A stretch of 64,000 nucleotides of DNA from contig CM066919.1 in NCBI GenBank assembly GCA_033964015.1, positions 7,379,831-7,443,830 of the forward strand, in the 5' to 3' direction. Below the pieces are notes generated by a model that had not been told where the DNA came from, made no database searches, and saw only the letters and a program-made list of their open reading frames with translations. Of the stretch, positions 41,606 to 56,600 are shown piece by piece (the first letter of the stretch is position 1; every line of letters starts with the position of its first letter). The translations under genes were made by a program, and so were the position numbers. Source of the DNA: Scolanthus callimorphus (taxonomy: Eukaryota > Cnidaria > Anthozoa > Actiniaria > Edwardsiidae).

Positions 41606-44600
41606 ATGACTGACTCCAAGTACTTCACTACCACCAAGAAGGGTGAGATATTTGAGCTCAAGGCAGAGTTGAACAGTGACAAGAAGGACAGAAAGAAGGA
41701 AGCTGTCAAGAAAGTCATTGCCAGTATGACTGTCGGCAAAGATGTCAGCTCTCTTTTCCCTGATGTTGTCAACTGCATGCAAACTGATAATCTAGAACTC
41801 AAGAAGCTTGTCTACCTCTACCTGATGAATTATGCCAAGTCTCAACCTGATATGGCTATCATGGCTGTCAACACATTTGTTAAGGTAGGAGTGCAACCAT
41901 TTTAAAGAGCTTGAGTGACAAATTATTTTAGTTTATACCAGTAACTGACCCATCCAATATCAACAGGGCTGGAAATTGTGACCAGGTGGTTGCTGGGCAA
42001 CCAAAAATAAGGGAAGGCGACTAAAAATTTTGTTGCTCTTTTCAAGCTTGATGACACCTAGTGACCAAAAGTTATGTTTAGGTGACCAGTTTTTGCACTT
42101 GGTCACACTTGATTCCACTGCGATGTGGGTGTGCGATTTCTTCAGATGGCCAACAAACAGACAAATACTGTAAAGCCAAATCGCTGACTGTTCACACTGC
42201 ACGATTATGATGTCAACGATCGCAGCTAAGATTGTGCCGTGTGAACAGGCCTTAACTCATAGGCTCAGCTTCATTTGTTACATCTCTTTATTCAGGACTG
42301 TGAAGATCCTAATCCTCTGATCCGTGCCCTTGCTGTACGTACTATGGGATGTATCAGGGTAGACAAGATCACTGAGTACCTTTGTGAGCCACTCAGGAAG
42401 TGTCTGAAGGATGAGGATCCTTATGTCCGGAAGACTGCTGCAGTCTGTGTTGCTAAGCTACATGATATCAACTCTCAGCTTGTGGAGGATCAAGGGTTCT
42501 TGGACTCTTTGAAGGAGCTACTTTCAGACTCTAATCCTATGGTGAGTATGTTTCTTTGTTATCTCGCTTTCATTCTTGTATGCCTTGCGGGAAGGCTCTG
42601 GTGACAGCCACTGGTGCATTTGCAATATTTGACACAGAGCTGTTGAGAGGAAGACCTTTGTGCGCTCCTCAATTAATGACTGTCACCAGTGCCCCCATGC
42701 ATGGTGATGGGCCAGGAAACTCCAGGTACGAGATTGTCTCATCTTGGAAGAGTGTCTGTTTTGTCTTGCTTCATTCCACTGTTATGAGTATAGCAATGTG
42801 GTTGTTGTTGATTACAAAGGTGTTGTTGTTGATGATGGTGTTGCTGATGATGATGATCATGATGATTCTGTTGATGATGACCATGGTGTTTGGCAATGGT
42901 GTTGGTATTGATGAGGATGTTTATGGTGTTGTTGATGATTGTGTTGTTGATTATGATGATGACAATGGTGTTGATGTTGACAATGTTGTTGTTGGTGATG
43001 ATGTTTATGGTGTTGTTGATAATGGTGGTGTTGTAAAATGTGTGAGTCAGTATGATTTCACTTTGTAAAATGTGAAGAAGAACAATGTGGCTCGTCACAG
43101 GGAAAAAAAAAACATTTTCACATTATGAACATTGATGATGTTAGAAGGAACAAACCTTTGATGATAAGATTGACTGAAAGTTGATGATGATGATAAAAGT
43201 GTATTTAAGCATGACAGTGATGATTGCAATTTTGCACTCTTGTCATTCATTTACCATAGCATAAACCATTTGTATATGATCTGACATTCTGGTAGGTTGT
43301 CGCTAATGCCATGGCAGCTCTATCAGAAATCAATGATGCATCCCCAACAGCAGCAGCTATGATGGAGATGAACTCCCAGACAATCAACAAGCTCTTGACA
43401 GCCCTGAATGAATGCACTGAGTCAGTATGATTTCACTTTGCACCATCCCTGCCCCCTCCCCCAATTTGTCATATTTTGTCACAAATCCAAGATGGCAGCC
43501 ATATGAAAACCAAACTCAGGTTTTTTGACCTAAAACTACTCTCCAACGCCTGCGAGCAGGATAATGCAATTTCCTACCCCTACGTTCTAGTGAAGACTTT
43601 CTTGTGAAGGATATTAATTTGTTTTAACTTCTACTGTAGGTGGGGACAGATCTTCATCTTGGATTCCTTGGCCCAGTACACACCTAAAGATGAGAGGGAA
43701 GCCCAGAGGTACACACAGTGCAAATCAAATACTTCTTCCTGGGAACTCTCCTCCATCAGAAATGATGATTATTGAGAGATACTACTCTGTGTGTTTTCAT
43801 GTCGTTGTCCTGATTTACCAGTTTTAACTGGATTTGATGTGTTTTTCACCAGCATCTGTGAGCGTGTGACTCCAAGACTTTCTCATGCCAATGCTGCAGT
43901 TGTGCTTTCTGCCATTAAGGTAAGTACAGGTGAACTTCCACAGGAATACTCACACTAGCGACTTTCTGTTTGGCCCCCAAACCTGTTTGCAAATCGTTCA
44001 CAAGGCTTGAAAGTACAAAATATAATTTATTCCTTTTTTTTATCAGGTTCTGATGAAATACATGGAGATGATGACACCAAGCACAGGGTTTGTTCAGAAC
44101 ATCCTCAGAAACTGGCTCCCCCATTAGGTACATTCAGGTGTAAGCTAATAGGTTCACACCAAGGACATAACAACACAAGGATGGCATCATGTGAACAAAA
44201 TTCTCCCACTGGAAAGTGAACATAGTACCATACTTAATAAGGACACAATACTCACTCACTCACTAACTGTTAACATTTCAACTATTCCACTTGTGAGGGG
44301 GTACTGTATGATGCACATAGATTTCACAGCCATCTTCCAAGCACCCCAATCCGCTGTGACCACCTCAGGCCACGTTTTCCTTGGCCTGCCTCTTCGTTTG
44401 CGGCCCTCAACTTCAAAGTTCCTGATGGAGCTGAGGAGATTGAACTTGATGCTCTCTCCACCTGGCCAAACCACAAAAGCCGTGCATGATGAAGGGCTGT
44501 CTCAAGGTTGTCAATCTCAAGCTTATCACAAATGATGCATACAGTACTTCTTAGGCTGGTGTCATCATCAGGTTTCAGGCCACACATCTACCACAACATA

Positions 44601-47600
44601 GCCTGCTCATTTTTCTCAAGTCTGGCTAGTCAATCTTCTTTGGGGCCCAGCACTCACTGGCATAGAACATGGCACTCCTAATGCAACTTCCATACACTCT
44701 TCCCTTTGTTCTAATTACCGATAGTTCCCTGAATTTTCCCCAGGCTGCTCTTACTCTGTTATACTGTAGCAATAAATATTGCTGCAAAGTCCAGAGTTTT
44801 CCCAAACATTTGATGTTTTGACATACATGTAATGCTGTTATGTTGCTATGTCGCTAGTGTGAACCAGCCTTCAAAGATGGAACATTTTCTGATGCACATT
44901 GCCTTCTATTCTGTAGTGACGCTGCTCTCTAGTGAGCCAGAAGTGCAGTATGTGGCCCTCAGGAACATCAACCTGATCGTGCAGAAAAGGTAAATAATTC
45001 AGGGGTGATTTTTTTGGAGAGGGGGGGGGGGGAAGAATGCGGCTGCAGCCCCCCATTTCTCTGAAGATTTTCAATATTTTATGGTTCCTATATTTTAACT
45101 ACCTGACAAACATATAAAACCCATATTATATTATGAGGCAACTTTTAACACCTTCCTGCAATCGGTATCTTTTCCATGCTTTATGTCAAAGGATTATTTT
45201 GGCTTGTCCGACATAGCAACAGTAACTAGGGAGGTAGAACAATGAATGCAGGATTGTTGAATTTTGATTTCTCCTATCTCTGTTTTTAGGCCTGAGATTC
45301 TAAAGAATGAGATGAAAGTATTCTTTGTGAAGTATAATGATCCCATCTATGTGAAGCTTGAGAAGCTGGACATTATGATTCGGTTGGCAAACGAGATGAA
45401 CATCGCACAAGTACTGGCAGAGCTTAAAGAGTAAGTTCTACCTTTAGCTTATGGCAGAAGGTGCTACTACTCTTCCCTGTAGACCATTACACCTGTCGAT
45501 TTTTCAGCCCGCCGGCGGCAGTCTAAAATTGATCGAGTGATCACTTTTTCTGTACCACGTGATGAGTTGCTTATGTACCACGTGATCAATGTTTGTGGGC
45601 GTAAACTTTGAGAGTTTATTGTTTTTCTGCATTCCAACGAAGTCTATGCCCAAAACAGTTGATCACGTAATACACAAGCAACCCATCACGTGGTACAAAA
45701 AGTTGATCACGCGATCAATTTTAGACTGCCGTGGGCAGGCAGAAAAATCGACAGGTGTAACGGTCTACTGGGAAGAGTAGTACAGTGTACAAGGTTTGTT
45801 TTGACTGTGCTAAATGAAGAGTACCACAAGGAAACACATGTATATTTTTCATGAACGGTTTGTGAAATCATCGAAATTATTCCACAGACCCTTACGCAAC
45901 CGAAGGCAATAACTCAGGCTAGAACAGGAGAACTTTGATGGTGAAGTCACACAACATTCACGCCAAGCCACTAAAACGACTGTCTTTTTGTCTTGAAAAA
46001 AGGAATTCTACTGATTTCGATAGTACTAGAGACAGAATGCAAACAGAATGAAGATGTACTGAAATGCACTCTCATAACTACCTTGTTTTGTGCCAAGTAA
46101 ATTTGCATTTTTACACATTTCTCTTGTTAATATTTTTTATGAATTAAACCTCTTTTAGGTATGCAACAGAAGTTGATGTGGACTTTGTTAGGAAGTCAGT
46201 GCGTGCTATTGGACGCTGTGCCATTAAAGTGGAGGTAAAAGTGGTTACAGCCATTTGTTATTGTTTTCATTTGTTGTTTTGGACTTTTTATTTAGATGAA
46301 TTCCGTCTAGAAATCTCAAAATAATTGTCTACAAACAAAGTTCTATACATAACATGATTTACTGAATTCCGAATATTATGAGAATAATCGTCTACATTCC
46401 CTAAATCAGCCGATAGAGATGGGTTCTTTTTGTGGCTCAGTTTGTTGCTAGGCTGACAATTAAAACCACAAACATTTGCTGAATTGCAACGAGAAGTTGG
46501 GCCAACACCAAATGAACGCAAGCAAAAACGACCCGAATAATCAGCGCTTACAAATGCCGGTACAGGAAATTATTCCACTGGATTCCTTTGTCTGATGATC
46601 TTGTATCACTTTTGTTTCCGCCCTAGCAATCTGCCGAACGATGTGTGAGCACCCTCCTGGATCTTATCCAAACCAAAGTGAACTATGTCGTACAAGAGGC
46701 TATTGTTGTCATCAAGGTACAGCAGATAACAGTTACACCCAGTAAAACCATATACAGCGGATTTCAGATGAGCGTAGAAAGTAAATTTACTTTGCGTTTC
46801 GATTGGCTGAGCATCGTGACTTTGCACTCCCTGCCAGTCAGTTTTAACACAAAATACAAACAGATGAGTATGTGTGTTTAGTCCTCCAATCGTCAGTGTT
46901 TTCTCGGGTCACGACAAAACGTAATTCGTAATTGCCCTATTTCTCTAAGACGTCATAATCAAAACACTATTGTTTTAGCGCTATAAATCGTGGTCGCCAG
47001 AGCGGACAGGAGCATTTAGAAATGACCAAAACATAATGAAAATACCATTCGTGATGTAAAGCAGTTGTACGCTAGAATATTAGTACCCGTCATCTCAAAT
47101 GGAACTTTTATTTGAACCAAATTTCGGCTACATTGTCCATGTAAACAAACCATGACGTCATTGTGATATAGGGCAGCCTCCTGATTGGTTGGTTGTTGAA
47201 TGGGTTTCACTTCTGATTGGCAAAGTACATTTACTTTGCGGTTTGTTTTCTACACTCATCTGAAGTCAAAACAATAGCTGTATTCACAAGACAAGTTTCC
47301 TGTCTGAGACGAGTTTCTCGCCTTGAATATGGTTCCCTGTTCTTCTGTGATCACGTGAAAACAATTTTTTTAATGGAGAAAGTTTAGACAGATAACAAGC
47401 AAGTGTTTCTTAGCAGAATTGACATATGTAAAGCAGGAACATTTTCTGACGAGAAACTCGTCTCAGACGAGAATTTCGTCTCTAGTGTAAATACGGCTAA
47501 TGTCTAATAACAGGGCATGATTCAAAGAAGCCGACTCACCCTGTCTATAATGCATCACTTTGTTTTTGTTTACATGATTCATTGCATGACAAACAAGTCT

Positions 47601-50600
47601 CAACTGTATTTTCTGTCTTGTAGGATATTTTCCGCAAGTATCCGAACAAGTATGAGAGCATCATATCAACTCTCTGTGAGAACTTGGACTCCCTGGACGA
47701 GCCAGAGGCGAGGTATGATTACACAGTACTACCCAGTACGTGTATGTACATGCATGTGAGCGCGTGCAACTGAAAAGGCCGTTTCACAGTCGACTTGGTA
47801 GAATAGCGAAAGAGGGGGTATTTTGACTTTTGACAGTTGCCAGCACTCATGTGCTTAAAGTAGTTTTACATATACAATGTTTTTCACTGGTATTTTTGAT
47901 GAAATGAAATATGATGAATGCGTTTGATTTTACCCGTAGAGCATCTATGATCTGGATCATTGGAGAGTATGCCGAGCGTATCGACAATGCATCAGAGCTG
48001 TTAGAGTCCTTCCTAGAGGGATTCCAAGATGAGAACACGCAGGTAATTTTAATAAGGGGCAATATTTCTTTTTTTTTTAATAAGGGGCAAAATTTCTTTC
48101 TTTAGATATTTGTTCTACAGAATATTCCAGCGGAGTTTCAGTAGTTCAGGTCTCATGCAATCATCTCACAAAATACCCCGTCAGTATTTGATTTCCTCCT
48201 TGACAAAGGAAAAGCGTGAAAAGTAAAATGGACAGCTTAATGCTGTACGCAGTACTGAGAATAATGTTCTTGCGCCCTCCTATTTGAGATTTGAAGTGCA
48301 CTATAAATTAAAAATCGCGCTGTTCCCAACACGCGCGTAAATCGAATTGAATTTTGATGAGCACGTGAGACAACAAATGACTCACAAGGCTTGGCGCCGA
48401 CAGCTTGTAGGCTTTAGTCTTTTGGGTGACAAACTTTATTGAAACCACTATATCAAAAATCAGACCGTTAGTATGCTTCTAAAGCGATTTTACAAACGTT
48501 TTCAACAAAATGCTCCTTTAAATAAATTTTATATGGTCTATCTCATTGTCAAACTATGAGATCCTTCTGAGAGGAGTTGGCCAATTTTATTAAGTAATCA
48601 TCCATGCAAGAAGGAACCGAAACTCCATTGTTCTACGGCATTCAGGGTTCCCCACATAAGATGTGTTCCATTCTTTTACCACAGAAAGTTGTCATGACTA
48701 GTAACATAATACAAGTGAAACAATTATTGATTTCGACTTGCTTGAGAAAATATGGCGATAATAACTCTCCAGACCAATCAAATTAAAGAAAAACAAAGGA
48801 AAGAGAATCACTATTTTACACTAGGTTCCCCATATTATACGAAGTCTTTAAAAATCGTATATCCTGTATATACCTGAGTACCACATGTGCTGATATCTTA
48901 ACATAAATCCTGAGAAAAGGCTTTCTTTCATGGTAATTTGACCAATTTTTGTGTCTAAGCCAATGAAATCGCCGATATTTTCAATAGAAAATAATTGCAT
49001 TCCAGCATGCTCTGCCGTTGGCTTGGGTAGTTCCATTACTTAAATACCGCTGCGCACATTTTCTAAAATTAGATCACGAGACTCGACAAACGATCTCTCT
49101 GAAATCCCATTCAGAAGGATCGCGCGAGCCAGGTTAGGAGTACATACAAGCTCTGCTACTATACAAGCTGTATAATGAGTGGAACTACCAGTTTACCAAT
49201 TCATTTTCTACCATTCTTTAGTGAGAGAACTGAGAAAATGGGAGTACGTATATTTGCTTGTCGGAGTTATTTAATTAGTGTGACGTTATCTTTGCGTAGC
49301 GCTATTTAGCACATTTGGAACATTTATCGAGTAAAGAGGTGTGGAATGCCCCAGTTTTCATGAATGTAAACGTACTACGGTAGCTACATCTAAGCACTGC
49401 TCATACAAATTACGTAATTGCTGTTCGTTTTTCAGGTTCAATTGCAGCTTCTTACATCCATTGTCAAGCTCTTCCTCAAACGCCCAACTGACACTCAGGA
49501 ACTGGTACAGCAAGTCCTCAGCCTTGCCACCCAGGACAGCGACAACCCTGACTTGAGGGACAGGGGGTACATCTACTGGAGGCTGTTGTCCACTGACCCA
49601 GTTGCTGCTAAGGTGTGTCAGGGTTCGAAATTGCATCTTTATGAGTTGCTTTTGCGACTAAATGTTTCTAATTTGCCACTAAGATTTAAGCAATTTTGTC
49701 GCCGACAGTCTGTAAAATGCAACTAAAAATGGAAATTTTTGTCCAAAATGCGACCTTGTTTTTTTCTTAATTTCCAGCCCTGTGTGTTACAGTATTTCAG
49801 GGCCCGACATTAACTTTTTTCGTTAGGCGCAATTGGCTTGCCAACTAATTAAAAAAATTAGTCGCCAAAATGCAAAGATTTAGTCACCACATAAACGTGG
49901 ATCTCAGGTGAACTCAGAAAGATGGGGTGCAATTTGACGACTAGCTCTAAAATTTTGGTCGCCAAGCCTCTAAATTTAGTTGCCGTTGGTAACCATATCG
50001 TCACAGTGTCGGGCCCTGTGTTTATTTGGTTGCCGTTGGTAACCATATCGTCACAGTCGGGCCCTGTGTTTATTTAGTTGCCGTTGGTAACCATATCGTC
50101 ACAGTGTCGGGCCCTGTGTTTATTTAGTTGCCGTTGGTAACCATATCGTCACAGTGTCGGGCCCTGTGTTTATTTAGTTGCCGTTGGTAACCATATCGTC
50201 ACAGTGTCGGGCCCTGTGTTTATTTAGTTGCCGTTGGTAACCATATCGTCACAGTGTCGGGCCCTGTGTTGATTTAGTTGCCGATGGTAACCATATCGTC
50301 ACAGTGTCGGGCCCTGTGTTTATTTAGTTGCCGTTGGTAACCATATCGTCACAGTGTCGGGCCCTGTGTTTATTGTCGTCTTCGTAATTATGTGAACGCA
50401 GCACAAACTAATTAATTGTGTTTTCAAAGCGTTTCCTGTATTATTTAACATCTAAGTAACCCGGTGGTTGCTTAGTGGTAGTTGTGCGATCAAAGGAAGC
50501 TGCTAAGACACAGCTCGCCTGTTGCTTCAAAGGTCGTAGAATTGTGAAACCACAGTAACATGTAATTTTAGGTAAATTTTCAGCGATTTGAAAAGATTCT

Positions 50601-53600
50601 TCGGTAAATCGACCTGACAGAACACTTGACCCCGTGACGTTGATCAGACGCGAAGGTAGAAAGTGACAACGAAATCTACCGTAGCGGATGATAATCGGGT
50701 TTTTGTGGACTAGGCTGACAAAATTGCGATTTTCTGAGGCACCTCAGTTTGTGCTAATCAAATTCCAAAGCACGTATGCTGCTGGTAAAAAAGACATCTT
50801 TATAAAACCTGTTTGTTACAATTTTTCTTCAGGAAGTTGTCCTTGCCGAAAAACCCCTGATTTCAGAAGAGACGGATCTTCTCGAGCCAACCCTCTTGGA
50901 TGAGCTCATCTGTAACATCTCCACCCTGGCATCTGTTTACCACAAGCCTCCGAGCTCATTTGTGGAAGGACGAACTGCGGCACGAAGGTTCACTCTACCC
51001 CCAAGAGCTGAGCCCTCGCCAGGTACAGTGAAGAACTGTCCACACCAGCAATTTTTATTGAACAATTATTATTTGAATCCATCATACAGGGATGGAAATG
51101 CGGATGTCTGAGTCGCTCTTGCGATTGAATTCTCCCTTTTTGCGACTAAAAAATTTCGTTAGTCGAAACTTTGTGGTCAGATTCAAATTAAAACTTTTAG
51201 ATCTACCAGTTTTTGTCTTTCCTGATGACTATCATGCGGCGCTAAATTTGCTAAAAGAATAATAATAATGGGTAATAATGGGTTACGCAAATCGGATTCC
51301 ACTAGGTGGCTCTTCTTCCGTTGCGGGGCCTACGGTTTTGCGTCCTTATCCGAGAAGACGTGAAGGTCTAACCACTTGCAGATGTTACAGCTAAGGCAGC
51401 ACCTTCTCCTCAGTGTTGGTCCGGGTGGGGTTTGAACTCCCAACCTCCCGCACACAAGCCCGGCGCTCTACCACTGCGCTAACCGGTCGGCGGTCGAATC
51501 CCAAGTTTAGTGCTGACAAGTGCCGTGGAGCGCAATCACGATGTTCCGTGCCTTGTTTATTATGTCAATAAAATAAACATTGTTTATATTGTTTATATTG
51601 TTCTGTCTTCAGGAGCCGAGACAGTAGAGGCTGCCCCAGTAGCTGCTGCAGCTGCCGCACCCGTTGTTGCCCCTGTTCCTGCCCAGGCTGCTCCCGCCCC
51701 TGCGCCATCCGACCTTCTCGGAGACTTACTTATGGATATGCCAACCGTCCAACCAGCAGTGCAAGCCCAACAGCCTGCCGCACCCATTGCTCCAGCAGGT
51801 TTGTAGAGGTCATAGTAGTTTTTTGTTTTCTTCATGTGCAGATCGTGGGCAAAATATATCGCCTGATTTAATGCCGTGAGTGCCTGGGGATAGTCACGTT
51901 AATATTACTATTACCCGTACAAGCCCCACATCAACAGAAAGAGTATATTGAACTGTACAAAATCCCAAAGTTTGGTATTAATCGGGTCAATAATGATCAA
52001 GAAACAGTCACTTAAAAGTCCATAATTTTATTGTAAAAGCACCTATTAACTTACTATTCTTTTCAAGGTCACTTAAAATTCCATAATTTTAGTGTAAAAG
52101 CACCTGTTAACTTACTATTCTTTTCAAGGCGGCGGCGTGATGGACTTGCTTGGAGAGGATTTCAGTGGACTACAGGTAAACTAACACTTTACTGCACGAT
52201 AGTCTGGCAAACTCTAAATCTGATTAGGCTTCCCCTTTGTCGCTATAAATTATAAGTCATAATTATGCAGCCAGCTCGAAATCCCATTGTGCCGGCAGAT
52301 CGATTTTTCTTGAATCGTCCAATTATTTTTCAATTGGATCGCGTGCGCTCTAATTGGACAGTTCGCACGCTAAAATTAAACAGTTTCGAAAATTCCACGA
52401 AGCCCCAAATTGAACTCAATTTTGGTGTTCCCCTGAATTTTCTCAATAGGACAGTATGGAATCCTATTATATATACAAAGAAAGCCTTTATTTCCATGGG
52501 CTGATTACGGTACCTAAGTATATACGTTTGGGAAACCATAAAAGCGTTGCGGCAATGAGACCGTTTTCGCCTTGGTTTAAAAGCTTTGTGCAGTTGGTGT
52601 TGTATGCGCAACCATTTTGAGGTCTATGAATCACTATTTACTGCCCGAAAATTATTTTCAAAAAGTGGCAGCAAACTAAACACATCTAAGAAAATTTGTA
52701 ACCATCTAGTGGACATTAGGGAAAATAGTCCGAGGAAAGGTCCAAGCTTGTGCTGACTTAAACCGGCCCAGATAGCGCTAAGTTCATGCTTAAAGTTTGT
52801 CACATCTTTGGCGACCAAACCTGCAAATCTAGTCGCCAACAAGGAAGTGCTAGTTGCATTGGTGACAGTCCTGGTCGCCATTTTAGGAGCTTCTTTTTTT
52901 ATCAATTAATTTCCTTTGCAAGCCAAAATGTGAATAAAAAAATCCAATTCATAAGATTATTGCTCGTTACGTTGCGGCTAAACAAGGACACATTGAACCC
53001 GTGTGTCTCGGAAACATTGTTTCTTGTCATTGTGTCTTGTCCGGGTTAAACCGGCCCCTTGAAGAGCATGTGTCAGCCGCCAATTTAACAGCATAAAGAC
53101 ATACCAAGTCAGAGAAAGCATCCATTTCCATCGGCTGATTGATAGAATAGAGCAATTTTCTCGATTGAATTTGGCAAATCAAATCTGATACTTTGTTTTT
53201 AATGTTGACTTAGAGATTTCTACACGTAATTTGTCTTCTAATATCGAACGAAACAATAACAAAGGAGTGGCTGACACGGGCTCTTCAAGGTCCTTAACTC
53301 GCTTCTTGTTTCCGTGCAGCTTGGTGGGCCCCAACAAGTAGCTCCTCCTATGGGCGGAGGCCTAGGCGACTTGTTTAGCCTTGATGGAGGTCAGGTTGAA
53401 TGTGGCTACACTGCCCCTAAAGAGGTGAGCAAGAGAGAGTAACAATCAAAACCAGTAGGAATGTATAGGAATGACCTGAAGGGAAACAGAAATCGTGAAG
53501 TATTGTGGGTTCGAGTTACTGGGGGTAAAATGTGTCACAAATCCAAGGGGAACGGAGTTTGGTTCGAGTGAACGAGGGTTTGAGTTAACGAGGGTTGAGT

Positions 53601-56600
53601 TACCGAGGGTTCGAGTCACTGAGGGGTCGAGTTTCCGAGGGTTCGAGTCAGTGAGGGTCGAGTTACTGTGGGTTCGAGTCACCGAGGGGTCGAGTCACCG
53701 AGGGGTCGAGTTACCGAGAGTTCGAGTCACCGAGGGGTCGAGTTACCGAGGGTTCGAGTCACAGGTTTCAAGGTACCGAGGGCTCAAGTCACCGAAGGCT
53801 CAAGTTACCGAGGATTTAAGTTACCGAGGGCTCGAGTCACCGAGGGTTCGACTACCGAGGTTTTGAGTTGTCAGGGGTGCTTAGTGTTTGTCAAACAAAT
53901 CACGGAAATTCCGGAGGCTGTCTCTTGCCGTCCCGTTTAGAACGAACCGAATGAACCGATCGGAATGGTTTGCACCATTAGCACCCCAACCGCTTTTATG
54001 ACCAAATAAGGTAACCGATCCGAACCAAAATTTGAATTACCAAGGCCGTAGCTAGAAATTTTTGTCTGTGGGGGCAAGCCTTGGTCATCCTTTGTTTTTG
54101 CTAGGGGGCAAGCAGGTTTTTCCCCACATGTTTACACTAAAAATTGTACTTCGCTGGGGGACAACTGCCCCCTCTGACCCTACGCTAGCTACGGCCCTGA
54201 TTACTGAATGGTAAGCGCCATTCCACTCGGGACTACATCCCAACGGGACTACATCCCAACCGGAATATTTTGCACCATTTGACGCTGATCAAACCCCAAG
54301 TGTCAACTTCAGTTCTATTTACTTGAATGTGTGTTCTCTACTGTCCAGGTTTGGTTGCCAGCTAGCAAGGGAAGGGCCTTGAAGTCACTGGTAAGTTCGT
54401 CTATCATAGCATGCCATATAATACGGATCGCCAAAGTAGCCATGATTCACTTGTTTGTGTGGATAGCGTTGAATATTAGGTATCCAGTACGAACATTTTG
54501 GTCATATAAGCAATCAGATGGTCACAATTTCAAACAACAGTACAATTAACAATTATTCGCCGAAGGCGAAGTGAATAGTGGCGAATAGTCCCCGAGACCG
54601 GAGGTCGAGGGGACTATTCGCCACTATTCACTGAGCCTGAGGAGAATAATTGTTTTAGTATATACTACACGGGAACACTCCAAAAATATCCGAACGACAC
54701 TATGTGGCATTTGCCGACATTTTGTAGCCTCTTTCTGTATGCGTGACGTTTGTCACGCACGCGACATTACGTCAGACTTCTCTACAAGCATTCGGCTACT
54801 GAACACATGGTGGAAACTTGCTGCTGTTTTAGAGAAGCAAAAACGCTAGAAAACACTTGTTTTAAAACTTAATATCGACTACGATAAACGATTTAAGTTT
54901 TTAGAAGGTTGCAAGGATGGATTCAAGGGATAAATTCGCATTTTGTGCCTTGGATTATGGATTGTGAAACTGCAGAGTTGCTTCGCTGAAAACACTTTGC
55001 CTTTGGTCGCCATTTCACCACCGATGGATGACTATATTTTTCAACCTGGTGGCAGAGAAATTCAAGATTCGTTTGGAATATTAACAGAAATTTGGGAAAT
55101 TAACCTCTTCAAACTCTGGGAAAACGAGGAAGACCTTGTTCATAAAAAGAGAGACCACTTTAAATACGTTTGATGTCGGATGGCTCGTGATCAAGCGAAT
55201 CAACAAGTCGACGGTAAGCTTAACTGAAATTCTCTCTTAAACTGCACTCAATGACTGGCTTCTACGATTTACTGTCCTTCTAACCTACAGGTACATGTAA
55301 ATGTTCGGCAAAGTAGATATGTTTTCGACAAAATTGCCTTAATTAATATGTTGTTGTGAATGTAATTCGTCTCTCAAAAGTGCCGTGAACGAATCATCGA
55401 TCTCTGTGATTCCGAAGAAGTGAAAAACAAGAACAGCACATTTTCGAAGTTCAAGAAATGCATTCTCTCTCTGATTCATCTTGAAAAACTAAAGAGACCA
55501 CATAAGTTAATTGAGAAGGATTTTTCCGTTGCATTTCGAATCAGATAGTTAGTTCCTTTAGAAAGTAAAAATATCCGAACCACTTGCACTCGGGCTTCTC
55601 AATCTCGGAATAATGCTTTCGATCTCGGAATATTGTGGCATTATCCCGAGATAGCGAACCAATCAAAACGCGCGATGTATGGAGGTTCCCGTGTAGTATA
55701 TACTAATTCAAATTATTCAGATTTCCTTCACATGGATTACTTTCTGTAGACAGAGTTCACGCAAATGCGTATTCTACTATTAGAGGGACATGGTCACATG
55801 CAAACATACAAAATACAAAAAGAAGAGTTAATTTAAAGACCCATAAGCACCCAAGTCGCTTTGCAGGCTCACAGAGAATAAAACGCAGTTGAAAACTCTA
55901 TGCAAATTTTCAGTTTGAACTATTGAAATGCGAAGAACAATAGGAACCCCTTGGGACCTACTGTATCAGCCAATCACAGCTGTTGACTGACAATAGATCC
56001 AATTGAAAACAAAGCGCAAAGGTTCCCGGTTGCGTATGGGCCTTTAATGAAAGCAGTGTGAACATGTCATGGGATTCAGATGAAGAATTTGCTAAGATTT
56101 CCGTGAATAGGCCACTTGCACTAACTGGGTCACGTGACCCAAACTACCACTTAACGATATGTTTTATCAAAATCAATTCCAGAAATACACGCGCGATTCC
56201 AGCTATAAGCGCTTGAACTTTATTAAGAAATACCCAGGCCGTATCCCACAACTACCAGAATGCAGCGCGCGGTTTTTAACGGTTTGTTCGACCAAATGTC
56301 CCACATATACCGACATGCAGCGCGCGCGTGCTGGAATCGTCTATTGATATTAGTCAGAAACTGAAGTTTCAGCATAAAATGCAAGTACAAGTGCAAGTGG
56401 CCTATTAAGATGGAAATTTAGTGAGTTTAAACAAGTCCCCCAAACCACTTTCAAACGAGTCAAATTTCCTCATGCAAGCTGTAATTGAATCCGCGAATAT
56501 CTTTGCAATCCTACATCGAAATGACCTCACATTTCCACAATATTATATTGAAAGAATTCTATACTAGATTGAGTTGTTTTGGAATTGTTGATGTTAAGAT

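Noticed and set aside
42556..43068. 170-codon frame, and its antisense 119-codon frame
   Set aside because: Both cross a degenerate MITE and a GTT/GAT tract in AP-1/2 beta intron 2. Composition is purely repeat-driven.
50461..50550. tRNA-like sequence near GGTGGTTGCTTAGTGGTAG
   Set aside because: Only an A-box-like word is present. There is no B box or acceptor pairing.
51425..51500. Functional tRNA gene
   Set aside because: A and B boxes are present but the sequence does not fold into a complete cloverleaf by eye and continues into a SINE body. Related fragments occur elsewhere in the window.
53495..53940. Arginine/valine/glutamate-repeat frames of 123 and 90 codons
   Set aside because: These are translation of the 17-bp minisatellite in intron 17.
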